Assembly (NCBI RefSeq): GCF_016864375.1
Contig: NZ_CP069354.1
Coordinates: 4,546,001-4,610,000, forward strand
Reading direction: 5' to 3'
DNA length: 64,000 nucleotides
DNA from: Microvirga sp. VF16
GTDB lineage: Bacteria; Pseudomonadota; Alphaproteobacteria; Rhizobiales; Beijerinckiaceae
Below, one piece after another: positions 44,140-52,480 of this stretch (within the stretch, counting starts at the first letter, position 1; the number at the start of each line of letters is the position of its first letter). Below the pieces are notes generated by a model. The model was not told the origin of the DNA and made no database searches. It was given only the letters and a program-made list of their open reading frames with translations. Made by a program: the position numbers and the translations under genes.

Positions 44140-44811
44140 GTGCAAAGTCAAACCACCACGATCATCATTGCCGATGACCATCCGTTGTTTCGCGGAGCGT
44201 TGAGGCAGGCCGTCGCCTCCACCATGCCCCAGGCCCGGGTGGTCGAGGCGAGCGGCATGGATGACTTGAACGCCACGCTGACTCAGGAACGGGACGTCGA
44301 CCTGATCCTGCTCGACCTGACGATGCCGGGCGTTCAGGGCTTTTCCGGCCTGATGTCGCTTCGAGCCCAATATCCCGAACTGCCCGTCGTGATCGTGTCC
44401 GCCACGGAAGAGCCCACCGTGATCCGCCGGGCCATGGATTTCGGCGCCTCCGGCTTCATCCCGAAATCCATCGACACCGACAGCATCGGCGGCGCCATCC
44501 AGGCAGTTTTGGCCGGCGATACCTGGACCCCGCCGGATGTGGACCTGTCCGCCTCGGAAGATGCGGAAACCGCCGATCTCGTCCGCCGCCTCGGGACCCT
44601 GACTCCACAGCAGGTGCGCGTCCTGACCATGCTGTCCGAGGGCCTGCTCAACAAGCAGATCGCCTACGAGCTCGGCGTCTCGGAAGCCACCGTGAAGGCC
44701 CACGTCTCGGCCATCCTCGACAAGCTCGGCGTCGACAGCCGCACGCAGGCCGTCATCGCCGCCTCGAAGATCGGCGTGACCCAGCGCCCCTCCCCGGCCG
44801 GAGCCGATTAA
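44140..44811 (+). CDS. NarL/LuxR-family response regulator
   Basis: A 223-residue regulator starting at GTG 44140, preceded by GGGAGAAGG. The receiver domain has IIIADDHPLFRGAL, phospho-Asp in LILLDLTMPGV, and Lys in GFIPKSI. The C-terminal GerE helix-turn-helix has LTPQQVRVLTMLSEGLLNKQIAYELGVSEATVKAHV. Regulators of this group (CrbR, ErdR) pair with SSS-type hybrid kinases, making the kinase at 16.7-20.2 kb a possible partner. No kinase adjoins it. Confidence 0.87.
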   Translation: MQSQTTTIIIADDHPLFRGALRQAVASTMPQARVVEASGMDDLNATLTQERDVDLILLDLTMPGVQGFSGLMSLRAQYPELPVVIVSATEEPTVIRRAMDFGASGFIPKSIDTDSIGGAIQAVLAGDTWTPPDVDLSASEDAETADLVRRLGTLTPQQVRVLTMLSEGLLNKQIAYELGVSEATVKAHVSAILDKLGVDSRTQAVIAASKIGVTQRPSPAGAD

Positions 44812-45776
44812 AGCTTCTCGATAAACTCATCGATCCGCGACAGCGCCTGCTCGGACAGAGCGCTGTCGAAGCGGATGAACACGTGGCAGCCGCCCGGCCA
44901 GATGGCGAGATCGGCCTTGTTCCCGGCCTCCACCCAGCGCGAGGCCATGAAGAGCGTGTCGTCGAGGAGCATGTCCTTGGTGCCGACTGAGAACAAAGCC
45001 GGCGGCAGGTCCTTCAGGTCGGCATAAAGGGGCGAGAGGTCGGGATCGCGACGATCAGGGACATGACCGCAGAAATTGTCGGCGAAGACCTTCACGTCAT
45101 TCGTGTTGAGGATCAGCCGCTCGGTGCCCCAATGCCGGACGCTCGGCGTCAAAGATAAATCATAACAACCGGCGAACAGGTTAGCACCTCGGAACGGCTT
45201 CAGGCCATGCCTGTCCCGCAGGCGCAGGATCGTCACCGCCGAAAGATGGGCGCCGGCCGACTCGCCGCCGATGAACAGGCGCGAAGTGCCGAACCGGCTC
45301 TCCATCTCGCGAATGACCCAAAGGGCCGCTGCCTCGCAATCGTCGGGCGCGGCCGGATAGGGATTCTCAGGTGCAAGGCGGTATTCGACGGACACGACCG
45401 CCAGCCCGCAACGCTCCGCCAAGCGGTCGAGCCAGGGATCCTGCTCATCCGCCGTGCCCCAGGTCCAGCCGCCGCCATGGATGTGGAAATAGACGCCGCG
45501 CGGATTGTCCGGGGCGATGATGCGCAACGGGATCGGACCGGCCGGCCCATCGATGGTGATCGTCCGGGCTTTGCCGCTCAAGGGCATCAGAGGGAAAGGC
45601 CCCAGCCCCTGGCGCCGCCGCTCCCGCACAAGGGCCGGCGGCACGGACATCGGATCGGGCAGAACGGCGAGCTTTGCCACGATCTCAGCGTTCTGGGCTC
45701 GGATCTCATCGCTGATGGCCGAGGGGTCGAAAAGGGCGGGATCGATCATGCGAAGCTCGGATTGGGTTGCGTTCAT
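44808..45776 (-). CDS. Alpha/beta hydrolase (hormone-sensitive-lipase-like esterase)
   Basis: A 322-residue hydrolase from ATG 45776 (MNATQSELRM). The oxyanion motif HGGGWTWG and nucleophile elbow GGESAGAH define the HSL/AB-hydrolase_3 family, with catalytic Asp in SVGTKDMLLDD and His in GGCHVF. It likely hydrolyses short acyl esters in the cytoplasm. It is convergent with the response regulator, the two stop codons overlapping. Confidence 0.85.
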   Translation of the reverse strand: MNATQSELRMIDPALFDPSAISDEIRAQNAEIVAKLAVLPDPMSVPPALVRERRRQGLGPFPLMPLSGKARTITIDGPAGPIPLRIIAPDNPRGVYFHIHGGGWTWGTADEQDPWLDRLAERCGLAVVSVEYRLAPENPYPAAPDDCEAAALWVIREMESRFGTSRLFIGGESAGAHLSAVTILRLRDRHGLKPFRGANLFAGCYDLSLTPSVRHWGTERLILNTNDVKVFADNFCGHVPDRRDPDLSPLYADLKDLPPALFSVGTKDMLLDDTLFMASRWVEAGNKADLAIWPGGCHVFIRFDSALSEQALSRIDEFIEKL

Positions 45777-45844
45777 CGCCGGCCCTTGCGATGAAGCACA
45801 CGCGAACACCCAGGTCTAGTTAAGCTTTCTGACGAGATGAGGAC

Positions 45845-46108
45845 ATGTCCAACCTGAACCGTTTTCTCGGCGGCTCTCCCGGCTCTGTGCTGGTGAGGCT
45901 GATTTTCCTGTCTCTGCTCGTCGGCGCCTTCTTGGCCTTTTACGAAATCACGCCGTTCGAACTGATCGAGCGCCTGTTCAACTGGATCGCCTCCGTTTTC
46001 GATCTCAGCTTGGAGACGGTTCTCAAGGTCGGCCGCTGGATCCTGTACGGCGCGGTGATCGTCGTGCCGCTCTGGCTCATTTCCCGCCTGTTCAGCAACC
46101 GGCGCTGA
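45845..46108 (+). CDS. Small membrane protein (DUF6460-like)
   Basis: An 87-residue protein with two hydrophobic helices (VRLIFLSLLVGAFLAFY and ILYGAVIVVPLWLISRLF) and a short amphipathic segment between them (PFELIERLFNWIASVFD). It resembles the small alphaproteobacterial family DUF6460, whose function is unknown. It precedes the MATE exporter gene by 17 bp on the same strand and may be co-transcribed. Confidence 0.75.
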   Translation: MSNLNRFLGGSPGSVLVRLIFLSLLVGAFLAFYEITPFELIERLFNWIASVFDLSLETVLKVGRWILYGAVIVVPLWLISRLFSNRR

Positions 46109-46125
46109 GACTTTCGAGGCTGATC

Positions 46126-47469
46126 ATGGACGGCTCCCCGACCGCTCAGCGGCTGGACATTTCCCATCGCCGCATGCTGGCCCTTGCGCTGCCGATGACC
46201 CTGTCGCATGTGACGACACCCCTCTTGGGCCTCGTCGATGCGACGGTGATCGGGCGGCTCGGCGAGGCGCATCTGCTCGGAGCGGTGGCGCTGGGGGCCG
46301 TGATCTTCGATTTCGTGTTCTGGAGCTTCGGTTCCTTACGCATGGCAACCGCCGGCCTGACTGCCCAGGCGACCGGCGCCGGCAACCGGCACGAGGTCGA
46401 CCTGACGCTCGCCCGCGCTTTCCTGGTGGCGGGAGTTATCGGCCTCCTGCTGATCCTGCTGCAATGGCCCATTGCCGCCGTCGCGTTTCCCATGGCAGGC
46501 GCGAGCCAGGCGGTGACAGAGGCGCTTTCGACCTATTTCTTCATCCGCATCTGGGCCGCACCGTTCACGCTCGCGAACTATGTCATCCTAGGATCCACCC
46601 TCGGGCGCGGCCGAACGGATCTCGGTTTGCTGCTGCAGGTGGCAATCAATGTGGCCAATATCATCTTCACGATGGCGCTGGTGCTCGGCTTCGGTCTCGG
46701 CATAGCCGGTGCTGCTACCGGCACGGCTTTGGCGGAAGTGCTGGGCGTCGGACTTGGCATCGTGGTCCTGCGCCGTCTCGGCTCCAATCCGCTCGCCGTC
46801 ACATGGCATGAGGTCCTGAACCGGGCGGCGATGCTGCAGACGCTCGCCATGAACCGGGACATCATGATCCGTAACGTGGCGCTGATCCTCGCCTTCGCGA
46901 CCTTCAGCGCGCTTGGCGCGCGCTCGGGCGATGTCACGCTCGCGGCGAATGCAGTGCTCTACAACATGTTCCTGATCGGCGGCTATTTCCTCGACGGCTT
47001 CGCCACCGCCGCCGAGACCCTGTGCGGCCAGAGCATCGGTGCCCGGGACGAGCGCGGCTTCCGGCGCGCCATCAACTTGAGCCTGGGATGGAGCCTCGGC
47101 TTCGGACTTGCCGTTTCGGGTATCTTCCTGATCGGTGGCGGGTTCTTCATCGACTTCGTATCGACGAATCCGGAGGTGCGGTCCTACGCACGAGAATACT
47201 TGGTTTTCGCGGCTTTGACGCCATTCTTCGGCGCCGCCGCTTTCGCCTTCGACGGCATCTACACGGGAGCCACCTGGACCCGGTCCATGCGCGATCTCAT
47301 GATGATCGCCTTTGCGATCTACGGCGCCATTCTTCTGGTCGCGGGCCATCTCGGCAACACCGCGCTCTGGATCGCCCTCCTGACCTTCCTGAGTGCAAGA
47401 GGTCTCGGCCAGTTCGCCCTTTATCCCAGATTGGCGAAGAAGACCTTCGCCAGCATGTCCGGAACATAG
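46126..47469 (+). CDS. MATE-family multidrug efflux transporter
   Basis: A 447-residue transporter of the DinF-like MATE branch with about 12 helices. LALPMTLSHVTTPLLGLVDATVIGRLG at the N-terminus (key P-x-T-L-S and D in VDATVIG) and the mirrored NAVLYNMFLIGGYFLDGFATAAETL in the second half are family features. It exports cationic drugs or metabolites using a proton or sodium gradient. The substrate is unknown. Confidence 0.88.
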   Translation: MDGSPTAQRLDISHRRMLALALPMTLSHVTTPLLGLVDATVIGRLGEAHLLGAVALGAVIFDFVFWSFGSLRMATAGLTAQATGAGNRHEVDLTLARAFLVAGVIGLLLILLQWPIAAVAFPMAGASQAVTEALSTYFFIRIWAAPFTLANYVILGSTLGRGRTDLGLLLQVAINVANIIFTMALVLGFGLGIAGAATGTALAEVLGVGLGIVVLRRLGSNPLAVTWHEVLNRAAMLQTLAMNRDIMIRNVALILAFATFSALGARSGDVTLAANAVLYNMFLIGGYFLDGFATAAETLCGQSIGARDERGFRRAINLSLGWSLGFGLAVSGIFLIGGGFFIDFVSTNPEVRSYAREYLVFAALTPFFGAAAFAFDGIYTGATWTRSMRDLMMIAFAIYGAILLVAGHLGNTALWIALLTFLSARGLGQFALYPRLAKKTFASMSGT

Positions 47470-47475
47470 AGATCC

Positions 47476-48561
47476 TCAGAATCGACCCTGCGCGATCGCC
47501 GATGCATCTCTACCGAGTGCTTGCACCAGTGACGTCTTTTCGTGCGCGAGTATATGCAGCAACCCGCTCTTGATCTCACCGACGAGACCGGGGCCCTTGT
47601 AGACCATGGCCGAATAGAGCTGCACCAAGCTTGCTCCTGCCCGGATTTTCGCCCAGGCGGCTTGTGCGGAATCGATGCCGCCAACACCGATGAGTGGTAT
47701 CTTGCGCTCGACGCGCAGGAATGCCTCGGCAAGAAGCTTGGTGGACGGCACGAACAATGGCTTGCCTGACAGACCGCCCGTTTCCGTGGCGAGCGCTTTT
47801 TCCTTCAGGCTGTCGGGCCGGGCAATGGTGGTGTTGGAAATGGTCAGCCCATCGATGCCGCGCTTGAGCGCCGTGGCGACGATCGCATCGAGCGTGTCGA
47901 GCGAAATATCGGGCGCAATCTTCAACAGAACGATCGTCTTCTTGCGTCCCTGATCCGCCTTGTCGCGCGCCTCCATGCTGCGGGCGAGAAGATCGTCGAG
48001 AAACGCCTCGCCCTGCAGGTCGCGCAACCCAGGCGTGTTGGGCGAGGATACGTTGATCGTCAGGAAATCGGCCAACCCGCACAGGCGCTCGATACACAGA
48101 ACATAATCGGCGATGCGATCCGTCGAATCCTTGTTCGCGCCGATATTGACGCCGACGATGCCCGGACGTCCGCGACGGCTTGCGAGCCGCCGGCGCGCCG
48201 CATCGAGCCCCTCGCTGTTGAGGCCGAACCGGTTGATCACGGCCTCATCCTGCGGCAACCGAAAGACCCGCGGCCGCGGATTGCCCTCTTGCGGCTTCGG
48301 CACCACGCCGCCGAGTTCGACGAAGCCGAAACCAAGACCGAGAAGCTGGTCGGGTACTTCGCATTGCTTGTCGAAGCCTGCGGCAAGCCCGACGGGATTG
48401 GGAAAGTGCCGGTCCAGCACATTGACCGACAGTCGCGCATCGTCCGCGGGCGCGGGCGATATGGGCATCAGCGACAATCCACGGATCGTCAGTTGGTGCG
48501 CGGTCTCCGCATCGAGCGCATGGAGAGCGGGTTTGGCCAGGGAAAAGAGAGCGCCGATCAT
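47476..48561 (-). CDS. pyrD: Dihydroorotate dehydrogenase (quinone), class 2
   Basis: A 361-residue PyrD. An N-terminal hydrophobic/helical stretch for membrane docking precedes the barrel: NPVGLAAGFDKQCE, PRVFRLPQDEAVINRFGLNSEG, VGVNIGANKDS, and NVSSPNTPGLRDLQ with the catalytic Ser of class 2. IGVGGIDSAQ is the FMN-phosphate loop. It oxidises dihydroorotate to orotate with quinone in pyrimidine synthesis. It overlaps the upstream DUF952 gene by ATGA (48558-48561), so translation is coupled. Confidence 0.95.
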   Translation of the reverse strand: MIGALFSLAKPALHALDAETAHQLTIRGLSLMPISPAPADDARLSVNVLDRHFPNPVGLAAGFDKQCEVPDQLLGLGFGFVELGGVVPKPQEGNPRPRVFRLPQDEAVINRFGLNSEGLDAARRRLASRRGRPGIVGVNIGANKDSTDRIADYVLCIERLCGLADFLTINVSSPNTPGLRDLQGEAFLDDLLARSMEARDKADQGRKKTIVLLKIAPDISLDTLDAIVATALKRGIDGLTISNTTIARPDSLKEKALATETGGLSGKPLFVPSTKLLAEAFLRVERKIPLIGVGGIDSAQAAWAKIRAGASLVQLYSAMVYKGPGLVGEIKSGLLHILAHEKTSLVQALGRDASAIAQGRF

Positions 48562-48902
48562 CGGGGAAGATCCGGAAAAATGTGCTGCCCATCCGCGCCG
48601 AGAGGCAGCGGCTTCACCCAGCGGACAGCAGAGAGGGATAGCGGAGCATAGAGATGCGGGAATAGGTCACCGCCGCGGGAGGGTTCGTAGCGAAGGGCTT
48701 GGCCCAGCGAATCGCCATCGATGGCGATCAGCAGCAGATTGTCCTGCCCGGAAAAGTGCTTCTTGGCCGTCTCGCGGACCTGTTTTGCCGTTGAAAAATG
48801 GATGTACCCATCCTGGATATCGACGGGTGCTCCTTCGAAGGATCCGGCTTTTTCAGCCTCCCGCCAAAGAAAAGCGGGGCAGATTTTATAAATAATGTGC
48901 AT
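48558..48902 (-). CDS. DUF952-family protein
   Basis: A 114-residue protein with IYKICPAFLWREAEKAG, DGYIHFSTAKQV and LRYEPSRGGDLFPHLY, the DUF952 pattern. Function unknown; the fold is related to ADP-ribosyltransferase-like small proteins according to general knowledge. Its coupling to pyrD is widespread in Rhizobiales and suggests a role in nucleotide metabolism, which is an inference. Confidence 0.85.
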   Translation of the reverse strand: MHIIYKICPAFLWREAEKAGSFEGAPVDIQDGYIHFSTAKQVRETAKKHFSGQDNLLLIAIDGDSLGQALRYEPSRGGDLFPHLYAPLSLSAVRWVKPLPLGADGQHIFPDLPR

Positions 48903-48946
48903 GAAGTCTTCGCTAGCCTTGCGTCACATCAGGAGCAACCCAAATT

Positions 48947-48984
48947 AGACATATTGTCTCAATAGTCTGTTGGTAGTTGTCTCA
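48947..48984. promoter_or_regulatory. Candidate operator upstream of the S24-like regulator
   Basis: AGACATATTGTCT at 48947-48959 is a perfect palindrome, and TTGTCTCA occurs twice (48954-48961 and 48977-48984), 23 bp apart. The spacing of about two helical turns suits cooperative dimers. It lies between the divergent DUF952-pyrD unit and the HTH regulator, which may autoregulate here. Confidence 0.45.
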
Positions 48985-49056
48985 GGTTTCGAGTACACTT
49001 AATTCCTAATTATAGGTTCGCTTTCATTTATTTCGCTCCTAGCGAAGGTTAGTCCG

Positions 49057-49689
49057 ATGTTATCTCACGAGCGCGTGTGGGCTGCTATTGATGCGTTGGC
49101 ATCACGTCATGGCATGACCGCATCAGGACTGGCTCGCAAGGCTGGTCTCGACGCGACCAGCTTCAATAAATCGAAGCGCGTGAGTCCCGAGGGCAGAGAG
49201 CGCTGGCCCTCCACGGAGTCAATCTCGAAAATCCTGAAAGCCACCGGCGCGACCCTGGAGGATTTCCTCCGCCTCGTCGAACCCTCAGGCTCTTTACGCC
49301 GATCCATGATCCCGCTGATCGGCATGGAAGAAGCAGCAACCGGCAAGATCTTCAACGAAGAAGGCATGCCGAGCGAAGGCCCGGGCTGGGACGAGATCGA
49401 ATTCCCCGATTTCGGGCAGGAGAAGGTCTTCGCCCTCGAAGTCACGGGCGATGGCTTGGCGCCTCTCTACCGTGACGGCGACATCCTCATCGTCTCGCCG
49501 ACCGCCAGCACCCGCAAGGGCGACCGGATCGTCGTATGCACGACCGATGGGAAGATCCTGGCCAAGGAGCTCAAGCGCCGCTCGGCCAAGACCCTGGAGA
49601 TGACGTCCCTCGCCAAGGACCAGGAAGACCAGGTGATCCCGGCGGAAGAGATTTCCTGGGCCGCCCGGATCATGTGGGCACGGCAGTAA
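49057..49689 (+). CDS. HTH-XRE / S24-like repressor lacking the catalytic serine
   Basis: A 210-residue protein. The N-terminal XRE-type HTH (MTASGLARKAGLDATSFNKSKR) is at about 20-41, and a LexA/CI-like C-terminal S24 domain starts near 120. The usual VxGDSMxP motif reads VTGDGLAPLYRDGD, with Gly at about 133 instead of the nucleophilic Ser; the general-base Lys region is DGKILAKELKRR. Self-cleavage is therefore unlikely, but dimerisation could persist. A palindrome and direct repeat upstream are candidate autoregulatory sites. Related single-copy proteins occur across Rhizobiales; the target genes are unknown. Confidence 0.82.
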   Translation: MLSHERVWAAIDALASRHGMTASGLARKAGLDATSFNKSKRVSPEGRERWPSTESISKILKATGATLEDFLRLVEPSGSLRRSMIPLIGMEEAATGKIFNEEGMPSEGPGWDEIEFPDFGQEKVFALEVTGDGLAPLYRDGDILIVSPTASTRKGDRIVVCTTDGKILAKELKRRSAKTLEMTSLAKDQEDQVIPAEEISWAARIMWARQ

Positions 49690-49695
49690 GCGCTT

Positions 49696-51429
49696 TTAAG
49701 CCGCGCGGCCGGCTTCGCGCTCCTTCAAGAATGTCTCGTGGTCGCGCACCAGATCGCCGTTGAGCGCTTTTTCGATCAGCGCACGCGTCTCCTTCACGCC
49801 ATAGAGAGCCACGAACGAGCCGAAGCGCGGGCCGCGGGGCTCACCCAGAAGCACCTGATAGATCGTGTTGAACCACTCGATGGATACGCCCGGGCGCTCG
49901 GGCGTCGCGCCCTTGGCCTTGAGATCCTGATAGCGCGGCTCGGCCCGGCCCACATTGTAGATCTCTTCCTGGATCGCCTCCGCGGTCGCGGGCCGCTCTC
50001 CGGTCTCGAAGGAGCCGAGCACTTCCTCAAGCCGGCGTAGAGAAGCCGCCTCGACCTCGTCCGCCAGACGATACGCCTTCTGCGGCTTCACGAAGTCCTC
50101 GAAATAGCGACCGGCGCGCTTTACCAGGCTGTCGAGGCGCGGATGGGTTTCCGGCGAGACGCCCGGTGCATAGCGGCGGATGAACCCCCACAGCACGTTG
50201 GGATCCTCGGAATTCGCCACGGCCACTAGGTTGAGCAGCATGGAGAAGGAAATCGTCGTGCCAGGCTGGTTGGCGCCGCCGGAGGCGACCAGCTCGGGAG
50301 CCGGCGGCTCACCCGCGTGGAGATGCCAGACCGGATTCATCAGACGCGCCTTGGCATCCTGCGCCGGATATTTCTCCAGGAAGGTCAGATAATCGTCCAC
50401 CTGCCGCGGGATGACGTCGAAGTAGAGCTTCTTGGCCTCACGCGGCTTGTTGAACATGAACAGCCGCAGGCTGTCCGGCGTGCCATAGGTCAGCCACTCG
50501 TCGATGGTCAGTCCATTGCCCTTCGACTTGGAGATCTTCTGGCCCTTATCGTCCAGGAAGAGCTCGTAGTTGAACCCGTCCGGCGGCAGGCCGCCGAGCG
50601 CCTTGGCGATCTCGCCTGAGAGCTTCACGCTGTCGATCAGATCCTTGCCGGCCATCTCGTAATCGACGCCGAGCGCCACCCAGCGCATGGCCCAGTCAGG
50701 CTTCCATTGCAGCTTGGCATGACCGCCCGTCACCGGCGTCTCAAAGCGCTCGCCGGTATCGGGATCGCGCCAGACGATGGTGCCGGCGTCGAGCTTCCGC
50801 TCGTCGATCGGCACCTGCATGACGATGCCAGTCTTCGGGTGGACCGGCAGGAAGGGCGAGTAGGATTGCTGACGCTCCTCGCGCAGCGAGGGTAGCATGA
50901 TCGCCATCACGGCATCGTAGCGCTCGAGCACCGTGAGCAGAGTCTTGTCGAAGCGCCCCGCCTTGTAGCACTCGGTCGCGGACATGAATTCGTAGTCGAA
51001 GCCGAAGGCATCGAGGAATTCGCGCAGGCGTGCATTGTTGTGATGCGCAAAGCTCTCATGGGTGCCAAACGGGTCTGGCACCTGGGTCAGGGGCATGCCA
51101 AGAGCAGAGGCCACGAGTTCCTTGTTCGGGATGTTGTCCGGCACCTTGCGCAGGCCGTCCATGTCGTCCGAGAAGGCGACGAGGCGCGTGGGGATGCTGT
51201 CTCCGGTCAGCACCCGGAAGGCATGGCGCACCATGCTGGTGCGGGCCACCTCCCCGAAGGTGCCGATATGCGGCAGGCCCGAGGGACCGTAGCCCGTCTC
51301 GAACAAAGCCTCTTTCTTTCCCGTCCGTTTGAGCCGCTCGACGAGCTTGCGCGCCTCCTCGAAAGGCCAGGCATTGGCGGTCTGGGCGGCTTCAATCAGG
51401 GCAGGATCGAGGGTCAGGGGTCGGGACAT
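49696..51429 (-). CDS. lysK: Class I lysyl-tRNA synthetase
   Basis: A 577-residue class I LysRS from ATG 51429 (MSRPLTLDPAL). The HIGH-type motif is in GLPHIGTFGEV at 51-61, and the KMSKS-type loop is KISKSKGN. It charges tRNA-Lys using the Rossmann-fold active site, unlike the class II LysS of most bacteria. This class I form is standard for many alphaproteobacteria. The open frame upstream to 51498 is not needed for family length. Confidence 0.92.
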   Translation of the reverse strand: MSRPLTLDPALIEAAQTANAWPFEEARKLVERLKRTGKKEALFETGYGPSGLPHIGTFGEVARTSMVRHAFRVLTGDSIPTRLVAFSDDMDGLRKVPDNIPNKELVASALGMPLTQVPDPFGTHESFAHHNNARLREFLDAFGFDYEFMSATECYKAGRFDKTLLTVLERYDAVMAIMLPSLREERQQSYSPFLPVHPKTGIVMQVPIDERKLDAGTIVWRDPDTGERFETPVTGGHAKLQWKPDWAMRWVALGVDYEMAGKDLIDSVKLSGEIAKALGGLPPDGFNYELFLDDKGQKISKSKGNGLTIDEWLTYGTPDSLRLFMFNKPREAKKLYFDVIPRQVDDYLTFLEKYPAQDAKARLMNPVWHLHAGEPPAPELVASGGANQPGTTISFSMLLNLVAVANSEDPNVLWGFIRRYAPGVSPETHPRLDSLVKRAGRYFEDFVKPQKAYRLADEVEAASLRRLEEVLGSFETGERPATAEAIQEEIYNVGRAEPRYQDLKAKGATPERPGVSIEWFNTIYQVLLGEPRGPRFGSFVALYGVKETRALIEKALNGDLVRDHETFLKEREAGRAA

Positions 51430-51534
51430 GGGCCTAGTGCTTGCAGGAAAATGCTTCCAGAAGCGCGGCACACTAGGGATGAGACCCGTTAGGGTCAATG
51501 CGGTAAACCTGTCTGGTCCGAGGTAAAGGGACGC

Positions 51535-52413
51535 CTAGAATGGGCTGATCGGGAAGAAGCGCAGATAAAGCTCCGCGTATTTTCCTTCCTTCCAAAGCTG
51601 CTGCAGGGCGAAATCCAGGGCACGGCGCAGAGCATCGTCATCGGTGCGGGTGATGAAGCCGATCCCCTCACCGAAAAAGCGGCTCTCCAGATAAGAACCA
51701 CCGGAAAAGTCGCAGCACCCGCCAGCCTCCTCTCCCCCTATCCAGAGAGCAAAACCCAGACCATCGGCAAACAGGTAGTCGACCTCGCCTGCCTTAAGGG
51801 CAGCCTGAGCCGCGGCTGCCTCCGGATAGGGCTTGAGGGTACTGCCCGCCATGAAGGCCTTCGCGAAGGCCTCATGGGCCGTGCCGCCGACGACACCGAT
51901 GGTCTTGCCCTGAAGCGTCTTGGCGTCGGGAGCCGGCTGATTGCGGTCCCTGCGCACGACAAAGCGCGCCGGAATCTTGAAATACGGGGACGTGACGGCG
52001 AAGCGCCGCCTCAAATCCGCATTCACGGGAATGGCTGCAGCCACCACATCGCCCTGCCGTTCATTCAGAGCATCGAGCAGCATGTCGAAGCGGCGGACCT
52101 GAATAGTGCAGGTGAGGCCCAGGCGCTCGCAGGCGGCGCGGGCAAGCTCCACCGAAAATCCGGTTGGGCCGCCATCGAGACCCGGGAAATGAAGCGGCGG
52201 GAAATCATCGTCGACGAGAAAGCGGATCGTGCGGGTCGTCGGCAGGTCCGGCCGCTCAAGCTGCGTTCTTGGATCCCAGAAGTTCGGGATGTTCACGGCC
52301 TGAGCTTGAGCGAGGCTCGACGCCAAAAGCAGCGACAAGGCGGCCCCGATGAACCCGGAGGGCTTGATCTTCGATGGGAAGCGCGCGACCAATGTAACGA
52401 TATCTCGAACCAT
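51535..52413 (-). CDS. Periplasmic solute-binding protein, family 3
   Basis: A 292-residue protein from ATG 52413 with a signal peptide (FIGAALSLLLASSLAQAQA). RTIRFLVDDDFPPLHFPGLDGGPTGFSVELARAACERLGL is the SBP_bac_3 N-terminal pattern (key DFPPLHF and GFSVELA), and the GKTIGVVGGTAHEAFAKAF region follows. It would bind an amino acid or similar small molecule. No ABC permease lies nearby, so it may be an orphan binding protein or a sensor. It is divergent from the glycosyltransferase gene. Confidence 0.82.
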   Translation of the reverse strand: MVRDIVTLVARFPSKIKPSGFIGAALSLLLASSLAQAQAVNIPNFWDPRTQLERPDLPTTRTIRFLVDDDFPPLHFPGLDGGPTGFSVELARAACERLGLTCTIQVRRFDMLLDALNERQGDVVAAAIPVNADLRRRFAVTSPYFKIPARFVVRRDRNQPAPDAKTLQGKTIGVVGGTAHEAFAKAFMAGSTLKPYPEAAAAQAALKAGEVDYLFADGLGFALWIGGEEAGGCCDFSGGSYLESRFFGEGIGFITRTDDDALRRALDFALQQLWKEGKYAELYLRFFPISPF

Positions 52414-52480
52414 AAACCGATATTCTCTTGCACGTGGCCCGGCACCCATCAAGACGACTTTCCGAAAGCGCCCTGTGCTC

